A stretch of 64,000 nucleotides of DNA from Closterium sp. Naga37s-1 (taxonomy: Eukaryota; Streptophyta; Zygnematophyceae; Desmidiales; Closteriaceae), in the NCBI GenBank assembly GCA_947471745.1, contig CANJKZ010001112.1:1836001-1900000 (forward strand), read 5' to 3'. The notes under the pieces are model-generated. The model did not search any database and was not told the DNA's origin. It saw only the letters and a program-made list of their open reading frames with translations. The position numbers were made by a program, and so were the translations under genes. How positions within the stretch are numbered: the stretch's first letter is position 1; every line of letters begins with the position of its first letter. Shown here one piece after another: positions 1-9,947 of the stretch.

Positions 1-3000
1 TCCCTTCGCTCGGTCAGGGACCACTTCCTCTCTCTTTGCCCCACCACACTCACCGTTGACCTCCTCGAGGAGCGCCTCCTTGCAGCTGAGAAGAGTATAG
101 TCGCTGTAGGAGCCTCTCGTGGTGACCCTCGCACCCCTTTCTTTGAGGGGTGCTCCCCTGTTCCCCTTTTGCCCTCTGTTGCCTCTGCTGCTGCTGTCGA
201 CCTCGTTGGCACCGAGTCGGTCGGCGCTGCGTCTGCCCCTAGCGGGAGGCGCCGCAACGGCAAGGGGAAGGGGGGCAAGGGTGCTGGGGGAGCGGGCGGG
301 GGCGGTGGTGGTGGCGGTGGGGGTGGCGGAGGGGGTGGGGGGGGCGGTGGGAGTGGTGGCGGGGGTGGGGGCTCTGGTGGCGGTGGCGGAGGCGGCGGCG
401 GCGGTGGCGTTGGGAGTGGAGGAGGCGGCGGTAGCGGCGGTGGCGGCGGTGGCGGCGGGGCTGGCCGGGGTGGCCCAGTGCAGCGGGGAGGCTTCGGTGG
501 TGGTCCGCGCCAGCACCAGCAGCGCACTCGTGAGACCCCTCCCTTCCAGCAGCTTCGTGAGTGGTACGCTGCGCGTCAGCGGGTTGGGGGTGCTGGTCCC
601 TGTGCCTACGTTCTGCGTACTGGCGATCGCACGGGCGAGCCGTGTGGCGGCCCGCACACCACCCAGCGCTGCTTTGGCCGCCTGACTGACGCCTGGCGTC
701 TCCAGTTCCCTGACGCCTCTGAGATCCCTCGCTGGGGTGATTTGCTTAGGTCGGGGGTTGCTATCTTTGATCTTGACTTTGATGCTATTCTTGCTGCCAT
801 GTATGTTGTGTCTACTAGTGATGAGGGTGATTGTTACCTGTGTGTTCCTCCTGAACCAGGCATTGCGGCTGCTGCTCTAGGTGCTCGCGAGTCTGCTGCT
901 CCAGGTACTAGTGAGTCTGCTGCTACAGGTGCTAGTGAGTTTGCTCTCTCAGGTACCACGTCTGGTCAGGCTTTGCACACCTTCACCCTTGACTCGGGTG
1001 CTTCTCGCTCCTTCTTTCGAGACTGCACCACCCTCACGCCGCTCAGTCGGCCGGTTGCGGTCTCCCTGGCAGACCCCTCTGGGGGTCCTATCCTTGCCCG
1101 CTTCTCCACTGTACTGCCGTGTCCAGCGGCCCCGTCTGGCTCCCTGTCAGGTCTTTACCTCCCCTCGTTCTCTACGAACTTGGTGAGCGGTGCTGACCTG
1201 CAGGATGGGGGAGTTGACCAGTTCACTCCTGCGAGTCAGCGGGTGACCCACTGTACGTGTGCTCGGACGGGCCGCCACTTGGCCACGTTTACCCGTCAGC
1301 CGGGGTCGAGCCTGTACACACTGACTACCGAGTCTCCTCCGGTTTCTGCGTCTGGTCAGGTAGCTGCGTCGGGTCAGGTGTTTGCTGCAGCGTCCAGGTC
1401 TGGTCCTGAGTCTGCCCCCTGCTCGTGTCGCCTCCTGTCCCACCAGACCCTCCTCTGGCACCACCGCCTCGGTCACCCCTCCCTGCCTCGTCTCCGAGGC
1501 ATGGCTTCCCGTGTCCTTGTCTCTGGTCTCCCCCGGTCCCTCCCTCCCCTTCCTCCGGGGCCTGCCCCTACCTGCGTTCCCTGCGTCGAGGGGCGGCAGC
1601 GCGCCGCTCCTCACTCCTCCGAGTTTCCGCCGACAGAGGCTCCACTGCAGACTCTTCACATGGACGTGTGGGGCCCAGCCCGCATCCGTGGACAGGGTCA
1701 CGAGCATTACTTTCTCTTGGTGGTTGACGACTACTCGCGTTACACCGCAGTCTTCCCCTTGCGCACCAAGGGTGAGGTCACTGGGGTGTTCATCGACTGG
1801 ATCCGCGCTGCTCGTCTCCAGCTCAAGAAGAGTTTCGGCTCCGACTTTCCTGTTCTGCGTCTGCACTCCGACAGAGGTGGAGAGTTTTCCTCCGACCTTC
1901 TACGAGCCTTCTGCCGTGCGAGGGGCATCCGCCAGACGTTCACGCTTCCGGCCTCTCCACAGCAAAATGGGATTTCTGAGCGCCGCATTGGCATGGTCAT
2001 GGACGTCGCTCGTACGTCCATGATCCATGCGGCTGCTCCCCATTTTCTGTGGCCGTTCGCGGTTCAGTACGCGGCGCAGCAGATCAACCTTCAGCCCCGT
2101 GTCTCCTTGCCGGAGACCTTCCCCACCCTACGGTGGACGGGGAAGGTTGGCGATGCGTCTGCGTTCCGTGTTTGGGGATCTCGGGCGTTCGTCCGAGACT
2201 TGTCTGCGGACAAGCTATCTTCCCGTGCTGTTCCCTGCGTCTTCCTTGGCTTCCCCCCTGACGCGCCTGGTTGGCAGTTTTACCACCCCACCTCGCGCCG
2301 TGTTCTGTCCTCCCAGGACGTCACGTTTGACGAGTCGGTTCCGTACTACCGTCTCTTCCCCTACCGCGCTGCCCCCCTCCCCCCCCCCGCCGCTCTTCCT
2401 CGTGCTAGGTCCCCCCCCGGTAGACCCCCTCCCCCCTCAGGGTCCTGCCCCCTCAGGTGTGTCCCAGGTAGACGCTGTCGAGCCTGTCGAGGTAGCTGTT
2501 GACTCTGGTGCTGCTGAGCGTGTGGAGCCTGCGGGTGTCAGGTCTGGGGGTGCTGAGCCTGAGCGTGCGGAGCCTGGGGGTGCTGAGCCTGTGCGTGCGG
2601 AGCCTGGGGGTGCTGAGTCTGGGGGTGCTGAGCCTGGGGTTGCAGAGTCTGGGGGTGCGGAGCCTGAGGGTGCTAGGCCTGCTCGAGTGGAGCCTGGTGG
2701 TGCTGAGCCTGGAGGTCCTTCGGGTGCTTTGTCCCGGCGGGAGCTGCCCTCTCCCCAGGAGCTGCGTGAGTGGTTTGCTCGCCGTTGGAGTCGTGCTGCT
2801 GGCGCTGGTGGTGCTACCGGCGCTGGAGGTTCTGCGGCTGCTGGAGGTTCTGGAGCCACGGGTCCCGGAGGTGCTCGTACCGGCGGTACTGGAGCTGCTG
2901 GGCCTGGTGGTGCTGCTGGTGCTGGAGCTGGAGGTGCTGCGTCTTCCGGTGGTCCTGCTGGGGCTGGTGCTGCTGGAGCTGGTACTTCTGGGGCTGCTGG

Positions 3001-5418
3001 AGTTGGCGCTGCTGGAGCTACTGGGGAAGCTGCTGGAGCTGGTGCTCCTGTGGGTGCTGGAGTTGGCGCTCCTGGAGCGGCTGGTGGAGCTGCGGGAGCC
3101 GGATCTGCCGCTGGGGGTGCTGGTGCTGTCCCTGCTGGTTCTGGGGGTGCTGCGCGGCCGCGGCCTTACTTCGTTCCGCTCCTTGAGCAGGTTCTTGGTC
3201 TCCCGCCTTCTACTGGCCCTGCTCCTTCCTTAGAGTGTCCACCGCCAGTCCAGTCTGAGTCACAGTTACAGCCAGCCTCCCCACTGCCTGCTCCTTCTCC
3301 CTACACTGGACCTACTGGAGGCCTTGCTGAGCGTCGTGAGGCTGCGTCTCGTCTTGCGTCGCCTGTTCCCCCTGCTCGCACTGGTCGTCGTGTTCCGCGT
3401 CAGCGTCCGCCTACGGTCCCCGGCACGCACCAGATGGCACTGCGTCCTTCCACTGCTCCACAGCGTGTCCCTTTGCCGTCTCCTCCAGAGTCCTCTCTTC
3501 CTGCTCTTGATGACCCGGAGTCTGACTCTCTTCGTACTGTCAGCCCTACTGTCACGCGTCTCCTGGCTACTGTTGTCACTGACCCTTCCTTTGAGTCCAC
3601 TGCTGCGTCTGCCCTGGTTGCTGAGCTTGTCGACTTTGCTGCTCGCTATCGTCTAGACTACGCTGCTAGTCTAGTTGCTGAGTCTAAATCTGTCTGTCCT
3701 CCGTCCGTCGGGGGTGAGTGTGCTCTTAGCACGGACGTCCTTGAGGACAGGCAGGAGGAGTTCCAGTGCTTTGCTGCTGCTTTGCCTCATCTCGTGTCCA
3801 TGCTGATTGCCCCTGAGGGAGACCCGGATGCACCAGACATCCCGACTCCACGCTCTTACGCGTAGGCGATAGAGGGTCCCTACTCCTCTCAGTGGCAGTC
3901 AGCCATGGACGCAGAGATGGCCTCCTGGAAATCCACAGGCACCTACGTCGACGAGGTTCCCCCTCCTGGGGCGAACATCGTTAGCGGCATGTGGATTTTT
4001 AGGGTGAAGCGGCCGCCGGGTTCTCCGCCTGTCTTCAAGGCGCGCTACGTGGCTCGAGGCTTCAGACAGCGGCAGGGAGTTGACTACTTTCAGACCTTCT
4101 CTCCCACACCGAAGATGACCACTCTTCGGGTGCTGCTGCACGTCGCCGCTCAGCATAACTACGAGCTTCACTCTCTTGACTTCAGCACAGCTTTCCTACA
4201 GGGCAGCCTGCACGAGGAGATCTGGCTGCGCCGCCCACCTGGATTCACTGGGTCGTTTCCTCCTGGTACCCAGTGGAGCCTCTAGCGGCCAGTCTACGGT
4301 CTCCGCCAGGCGCCCCGTGAGTGGCACGACACACTGAGGACTACTCTTGCGGCTCTTGGGTTTGCTCCTTCTACGGCCGACCCGTCGCTGTTTCTACGCA
4401 CCGACACCTCTTTGATGCCGTTCTACATCCTCGTGTACGTCGACGACTTGGTCTTTGCTACTGCTGACACTGCTGGACTCGCCCACGTGAAGTCCGAGCT
4501 GCAGAAGAGACACACGTGCACAGACCTGGGTGAACTGCGTAGCTACCTTGGCTTGCAGATCACCCGGGACAGAGCACGGCGCACATTACCCTGACTCAGT
4601 CACACATGGTGCAGCAGGTCCTTCAGCGCTTCGGCTTCCCGTACTCCTCGCCTCAGGCCACTCCTCTGTCTACTCGCCACTCGCTCTCAGCTCTGCCTTC
4701 GGATGAGTCCGTAGAGCCGAGTGGCCCGTATCCAGAGCTTGTTGGCTGCCTCATGTACCTGATGACCTGCACTCGTCCTGACCTTGCATACCCTCTTAGC
4801 ATCTTGGCACGCTATGTTGCTCCTGGGATACACCGACCAGAGCACATGGCTGCTGCGAAGAGGGTGTTGCGCTACTTGTGCAGTACGTCGGGCATGGGGC
4901 TCGTGCTTGGAGGGCGGAGTCCAGTGGTCCTCACTGGTCACGCAGACGCTTCTTGGGCTGACGACTTGGCTACGAAGCGGTCGTCGCAGGGTTACACCTT
5001 CAGCCTTGGTTCTGGCTCTGTTTCGTGGCGGTCTACCCGCTCGTCTTCTGTTCTCGGCTCCAGCTGTGAGGCCGAGATCTACGCAGGGGCCATGGCTGCA
5101 CAGGAGTTACGCTGGCTCACCTACCTGCTGACCGACCTGGGAGAGCCGCCTCGTTCTCCTCCAGTTCTGTACGTAGACAACAAGGCCATGCTGGCCTTGT
5201 GTCGAGAGCACAGACTGGAGCACAGAACGAAGCACATTGCTCTTCGCTACTTCCTTGCTCGTGAGCTGCAGCAGCGTGGTCAGCTGCGCCTTGCTTACGT
5301 GGCCTCTCAGGCCAACACTGTTGATATCTTTACCAAGGCACTTCAGCCTTGTGATCATCAGCGCTTTTGTACGATGCTAGGTCTTGTGCCTATTTGGCCT
5401 CACTTGCTTACTTCTTGA
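1..5418 (+). pseudogene. Copia A Gag-Pol polyprotein, broken
   Basis: The frame is open from base 1 (Gag C-terminus) through a glycine-rich tract (about 280-480), a Cys/His motif C-x13-C-x3-H-x4-C (about 600-675), the protease motif LDSGAS (about 990), the integrase pre-domain HHRLGHPS (about 1460) and the integrase core with DVWGP, HSDRGGEF and PQQNG. A one-base gain in a C-rich run near 2380-2410 shifts the frame. The next frame covers the Glu-Pro/Ala-Gly-rich linker and ends at a TAG at 3863-3865, where elements B and C read GAG. RT resumes at about 3866 and has another TAG at 4283-4285, where B and C have an Arg codon. The YVDD catalytic box lies at about 4435. A one-base loss near 4584 shifts into the RNase H frame, which ends at 5418. 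Two stops and two frameshifts make this copy non-coding as a whole. Confidence 0.9.
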
Positions 5419-5617
5419 CCCTGCTTGTACTGTGATCCATATATACCTGCACTTGCTTGTTTACCTTGATATATGTGATCCTGCATGTGAACTGGCCTTG
5501 TGGCCTTGAACCTGTGCTCGGAATGTGTGGTGACGTTGTGATCCACCCTGAGCTTGCTTTGCTTTGCTTGACTGGTCTTGTGACCCCTTGTTCTCCCCCA
5601 CTTTGCCTATGGGGGTG

Positions 5618-5746
5618 TGTCAAACATATATTATCTAGCCTATGTAGGCTGTAGTGGGTTAGATACTAAGGGGTACACAATTCTAGGGTTTCATATTTGT
5701 ATCACACACTTTCCTAGTTGATCCATTCCTCACTATTCTCTTCACA
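5618..5746 (+). repeat. 3' LTR of Copia A (about 129 bp)
   Basis: It begins TGTCAAACAT directly after the polypurine tract and ends in TTCACA. It shares the skeleton seen in the other Copia LTRs here (TGTCAAAC start, GTAGGCT, GGGGTACAC). The 3' edge is placed by analogy, because the partner LTR is not in the window. Confidence 0.75.
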
Positions 5747-6472
5747 ACTGCGAGTCGGATCGACTGTAGGAATGACGAGCGCATATTCTGTTCGTCGCGT
5801 AAATCTTCCCTAGTCGAAATTCGCGTCCGATCTCGGCTGTTGAGAAGAAATTTGATCCGACGCTCCAAATTCCAACTTTTTTGGGCCGTTGAGATTCGAA
5901 TCGATCTGACGGTCAAAATTCCAACCCTTTCGCTAATAATCATGAGGAGTGTTCGAAAACCGGTTCGAGGGGGATGTTTAAAAATAGCGCGGAACCGGTT
6001 TTTGTACCCGAAATCGGCGCTTTCCGTCGTCGCCCCCGCGGTTTTAAACGTAGGTTTTGGTGGTCAAAAATCTTCGCGTGTATACGGGCTTTGATTGCCA
6101 AGCGTGAGGATCGCGGATCGAGTTCAGAAAAGAGAGCTTGCATTGAATGTTTCACTTGGGTACAGCACAAGGCTACACATAGTCTCGACACAAGGCCAGT
6201 TACCAAGGTGTTACGCGAATGTTTTGAGGGTCGCGAAGCGTCCTGAACAGAACCTTCCCGAACTTAGTAGAAAGCAATTTGGGGGCAACCGAAAATGCTT
6301 GAGTTCGGTACATGTAACTTGGTTCGGTGCTATAACTATAATAACATATAGGAATGCACCTAAACGAGGAAATCAAGCATATCTTTGCATGATAAATAAA
6401 ACCCAAGCTAGTAATAGCATAATAAAGTTCAGGCAAGCTAGCAAAGCCAGCATAAAGCGTCGTACTCTTACA
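5747..6472 (-). mobile_element. Inverted Gypsy LTR plus leader fragment
   Basis: Read on the minus strand, 6472 down to 6103 aligns along its length with the LTRs of the Gypsy element at 19464-34479, including the shared start (TGTAAGAGTACGACG versus TGYGAGAGTAYGACG) and end (GATCCTCAC). The following 6102 down to about 5950 matches the Gypsy 5' leader, with shared words such as ACCGCGGGGGCGACGA and CGATTTCGGGTAC. This is therefore the 5' end of a second, inverted copy of the same Gypsy family. Its body is missing here and may continue beyond Copia A, outside the window. Confidence 0.8.
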
Positions 6473-7305
6473 TGCATCGTCACGCGCAGCCCAACTTCTA
6501 ACCTCAGTGCGACACTGGGCATGGGCAGACTGGTCATCTGCTGACGCATCGTCACTAAGCGGATCCAGAGGGGGAGGGGGGGGGGGGGGGGAGTGGGGGG
6601 GGGAGGGGGGGTGGCTTTTTGCTCATCGGCGATGCTCGGAAATAGGGATATTATTCTCGAATTGGCTGGCAAGGTAGAGCTCAGCTTCCGCAGCCATGCC
6701 GGGAAACCAACAAGGCGTCCCTCAAGGTTGATCTGCAGAACACGAGCAGACGCCATGGACATGGTAGGTACCTAGCTGGAGGCCCTCTATGCGGTCGGAT
6801 GAGGTTAGGGATGGTCGAGGACGGCTAAGAGCAGCCTGGTGCGGTTGAGTGCGGTTAAGAGAGGTCTAGAGCGGTGGGGTGGGGCGGTTTCTCGCGGTGG
6901 GGAGTGATATAGTGCGGTACGAAAGTACTGGTTGCTGCTGCTGGTGTCCGTACTGGTCGTGCTGGTGCTAACAGCTGCAGCATGTGCTAGCTGCCACTGC
7001 TGGCATTAGCTAATGGTGCTGGCTTAAGCTGTGTTAGCTGGCGCTAGCTGCTGTTGCTAACGCCAGCTGCTACTACGGGCACTAGCTGCAGATGCCGCGG
7101 CTAATGCTGCCGTGGGGCCCTCGGAAATAGAAGGGCGGGGCGGTTAGAGTACGGGGTGTGTACGGCCAGCAGAGTAGGGTTTTTATGGGGACGGGCTACG
7201 GGCGACGGGTGATGGGCTACGAGGCACGCATTCGAACGGGGCGCGCGCTAGCGATTTAGGTGGGCCCTTAAGTAACGAGAGGAAATCGCTAGGGGAAACC
7301 CTAGT
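6473..7305 (-). pseudogene. Inverted Copia J fragment: leader and Gag N-terminus
   Basis: On the minus strand a leader like that of Copia I (56941 onward) is visible: a CTAGGG/CCCTAG hairpin at 7289-7304 and a GGGCCCACC box at 7259-7267, then a long GC-rich stretch. An ATG at 6762 starts a Gag-like N-terminus in which EGRLVGFPAWL aligns with EGRPVKFDTWL of elements B and C. The reading ends at 6473, where the Gypsy LTR begins, so the Gypsy probably interrupted this Gag. A G-rich run at 6569-6612 (a proline tract on the minus strand) lies inside the frame. No LTR or primer-binding site remains at the right edge. Confidence 0.6.
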
Positions 7306-7330
7306 TGGGGTAAACCGGTCTCTGGACTGA

Positions 7331-7933
7331 GTCCCATGGTGTCGTGTCTGCGTTTCGTGTTTGGGGCTACCTTGCGCTTGTCTGTGATCCTCGTGCAGAC
7401 AAGCTCTCGTCTCGCACTTTCCGCTGTTGCTTCCTTGGTTTCCCAATTGAGGCCCCAACCGTATGTTTTACCAACCTTCTAACCACCGGTTCTTCGACTC
7501 TCGTGAAATCACTTTTGACGAGTTAGTTTCCTTCTATGCACACTTACCCTATTAAGGTACTCCGATTCTCTCCACTCCTCCTCCTGGTCCTGCTCCTCCG
7601 GTGCTCTCACCCCACCCAGGTTTTGCCCCGTCGGGTGTGCCTAATGCTAATTCGCATCCATCAATAGCACGTCGATGTCATCTCCTTCACCACATTCCCC
7701 TATTTCGTCCTCACAGTCACCGTAAAAGCCTTCAGTGCTACTACGACAGGTTTCAGTGGATTCTCAGGGTGTTGGCGCTAGAGGTGATGGTGCTGGAGCT
7801 TAAGGTGCTGGCTTTGGGGGTGCTACCACTAGAGGTGCCACCTCTACATGTGTTTTTCCGGGGGTTGCTGCTGCGGAGGGTGCTACAGCTAGAGGTTCTT
7901 GCATTGAAGCTCCTGGTTCAGTGGTTGCTGACC
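7331..7933 (+). pseudogene. Old Copia K, left part (integrase C-terminus and linker)
   Basis: About 7340-7530 encodes an integrase C-terminal segment (FRVWGYLALVCDPRADKLS and CFLGFP), recognisable against FRVWGSRAFVRDTSADKLS of element B. The Pro/Ser/Gly/Ala-rich linker follows to 7933, with stops and frame changes. It is clearly diverged and less GC-rich than B and C. Copia B then interrupts it, and the linker resumes at 15214. Confidence 0.75.
7929..7933 (+). repeat. Target-site duplication of Copia B (TGACC), left copy
   Basis: TGACC at 7929-7933 is repeated at 15214-15218, immediately outside the two LTRs. Five-base duplications are standard for Copia integrases. The flanks are two halves of the same older Copia K linker. 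Confidence 0.95.
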
Positions 7934-8071
7934 TGTCAAACATTGTATGTGTTATATTTGTATAGGCTATTGTGGGTTAGCTTCCAGGGGGTACACAACT
8001 CTAGGTTTGACATACTTGTACTCTCATTCTCCTTCTAGTCCACCATTCTCGTTCACTCTTAGTTTCTCACA
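7934..8071 (+). repeat. 5' LTR of Copia B (138 bp)
   Basis: It begins TGTCAAACATTG and ends TTTCTCACA, with one mismatch to the 3' LTR at 15076-15213. At 138 bp it is very short for an autonomous Copia element. Confidence 0.96.
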
Positions 8072-8120
8072 TGGTATTACGAGCCTAGGTCGTTACCTAG
8101 GACCGAACGATGGGCCCACC
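8072..8120 (+). promoter_or_regulatory. Copia B primer-binding site, hairpin and GGGCCCACC box
   Basis: TGGTATTACGAGCC directly after the LTR resembles the initiator-tRNA-Met primer site usual in plant Copia elements (TGGTATCAGAGC). CCTAGGT, a CGTT loop and ACCTAGG follow at 8084-8101, a perfect 7-bp hairpin. GGGCCCACC is at 8112-8120. The same layout with different stem sequences occurs in other families in this window. Confidence 0.75.
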
Positions 8121-8851
8121 GTTTTCGCCTAGTCGCGCCCTCGCGCGCCTCGCCTAGTCGCGCCCTCGAGCGCCCTCCTCTCTCTCACTTTCGCGCGCCC
8201 TAGCGTGCCTCTCGCGATCGGCCCCGCCTAGCCCGCACGCCCTAGCGTGCGTCGTGCGATCGGCCCCGCCTAGCCCCGCTCGCCCTTGCGAGCCTCTTAC
8301 GGACCGGCCTCGCCCCTTAGCGCGCGCCCTTACGTGCCCCGTGCGACCGGCCCACACCCACCCGCGCGCCCTTGCGTGCCCTCGCGTACCGGCCCCGCCC
8401 AGCTAGACCGCCCTCGCGTACCTAGTGCGACCCGGCCCCGCCCCACCAGCCCGCCCTTGCGTGCCCCGTGCGACCAGGCCCCGCCCTAGCTAGCTCGCCA
8501 CCCCGGGGACCCGTGCGCCCGTCCCCGTCGACCCATGCGTCGCCCTGCGGCCCCCCCCTCCCCGCACACCTGAGTTTGCTTACCGCACACCCGAGTTCGC
8601 TTCCCGCACACTTGTGCACGATTCGCGCACACCTGAGCTCGCTTACCCCACCTCGAGTAGCCGCTACCTAGCTGAGCCGAGCCGCCCCACCGAACCGCGT
8701 CACCCGGCCCGAGCCGCGTCGCCCTACCGAACCGCACCGCCCTACCGAGAAGCGCTGCCCTACCGAGCCGCGCCTCCTACCGAGCCGCGCCCCTGATTCT
8801 GTCACTACTGCTGTTTCTGCTACTACTACTGCTGCTCCTCCTACTGTCACT
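8121..8851 (+). repeat. GC-rich iterated leader of Copia B
   Basis: This untranslated leader consists of degenerate repeats of words like CGCGCCCTCGCG, GCGATCGGCCCCGCC and, later, CGCACACCTGAG and GAGCCGCGCC. It has no convincing reading frame. An almost identical stretch lies at 26881-27568 in element C. Confidence 0.8.
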
Positions 8852-9947
8852 ATGGCTAGCCCTCCTGTGCTAGCTTTCGATGCTGAGGGCCGCCCAGTGA
8901 AGTTTGACACCTGGCTCGATGACCTGCACCTATTCCTACAGCTCACTGCCAAGGAAGACATCTCACTGTACGATCACGCCTTAGGCCATGCTACTGCCCC
9001 TTCTGCTACTGCTGACAGCACTACCCGCTCACAGTGGCAGACTCGTGACGCCCACGCTCGCTTTGCTATTCGCAACTCCTTGCCGATAGATGAGCGCGAG
9101 CACTTTGGCCAGCACAAAACTGCACAGGCACTGTACACTGCTGTCGTTGCCCGCTACTCCTCACCTGCCTCTGCCGCACTAGGCCGTCTCTCACTCCCCT
9201 ACCTGTTCCCCGACCTGTCCTCTTTCTCCACAGTCGCTGACCTCATCACACACCTCCGCACTAGTGAGGCCCGCTTCCGTGCCGCTATGCCCGATGAGTT
9301 TCTTGCCAAGAACCCCCCCCCCGCTCTGGCTCACTCTCTACCATCTAGTCACCCGCCTCCCTGACACTCTGCGTGCAGTCAGGGACCACTTCCTAGCTCG
9401 CTGCCCCACAGAGCTCACCATTGCCATCCTCGAGAAGGAACTACTTGCAACTGAGGCTAGCATAGTCGCTGTAGGTGCCTCTCGTGGCGACCCCCGCACC
9501 CCTTTCTTTGAGGGGTGTTCCCCTTCCCCCCTTCTCCCCTCTGTAGCCTCTGCTGCTGCTGTCGACCTCCTTGGTGCTGAGAAGGTCGGGACTGCGTCCG
9601 CTCCGAGCTGGCGCCGCAGCGGCAAAGGCAAATGGGGCAAGGGAGGCGGAGGTGACGGCGGGGGAGGCGGTGGTGGGGGCGGTGGCGGCGGTGGGGGTGG
9701 TGGCGGGGCTGGAGGGACTAGTGGCAGCGGTGGGGGTGGTGGCGGCAGCGGCGGGGGAGGTGGCAGGGGCGGGGGCGGAGGTGGTGGCGGCGGTGGACGC
9801 GGAGGCGGCAGGGGCGGTGGTGGACGGGGTGGCAGCGGCGGAGGTGGTGGTCGTGGAGGCGCCGGCAGTGGCCAGAGCCAGCAGCAACCTCTGTCGCCCC
9901 AGGAGCTTCGTGAGTGGTACTCTCAGCACGGGGGGGGGGGGTGGACT
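8852..9947 (+). CDS. Copia B Gag (frame broken once)
   Basis: Gag forms the retrotransposon capsid. The ATG at 8852 follows TGTCACT and starts a protein containing DAEGRPVKFDTWLDDL, the capsid-like domain of Copia Gag (UBN2 type). At 9313-9322 there are ten Cs where element C has nine, which pushes the frame +1. Reading continues in that frame through CPTELTIAILEKELLATEAS and a glycine-rich, Arg-containing tract of about 80 residues, to a stop at about 9947. A run of 12 Gs (9930-9941) then separates this frame from the downstream one, which carries the Cys/His motif. If the homopolymers were misread, the true product would be one continuous frame into pol. Confidence 0.85.

Larger units (their letters stand above)
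1..5746 (+). mobile_element. Copia retrotransposon A, 5' end outside window
   Basis: This Ty1/Copia LTR retrotransposon enters the window inside gag and ends in a 3' LTR. The domain order is Gag C-terminus, protease, integrase, reverse transcriptase, RNase H, then an untranslated tail, a polypurine tract (ctatgggggtg) and the LTR. It belongs to the same broad lineage as elements B, C and D in this window, but differs in sequence and carries several disabling changes, so it is an older copy. Its LTR end touches the leader of an inverted Gypsy fragment, which suggests that A landed inside that Gypsy. The target duplication cannot be checked because the 5' LTR is outside the window. Confidence 0.93.

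Noticed and set aside
8154..8737. Short frames in the leaders of Copia B (and 26914-27431 in C)
   Set aside because: They lie in the untranslated iterated leader and change between the two sibling copies.
9930..9941. Programmed ribosomal frameshift between Gag and Pol
   Set aside because: B and C would need shifts in different directions at the same run and A has none, so a conserved recoding signal is not supported. Kept only as a homopolymer observation.
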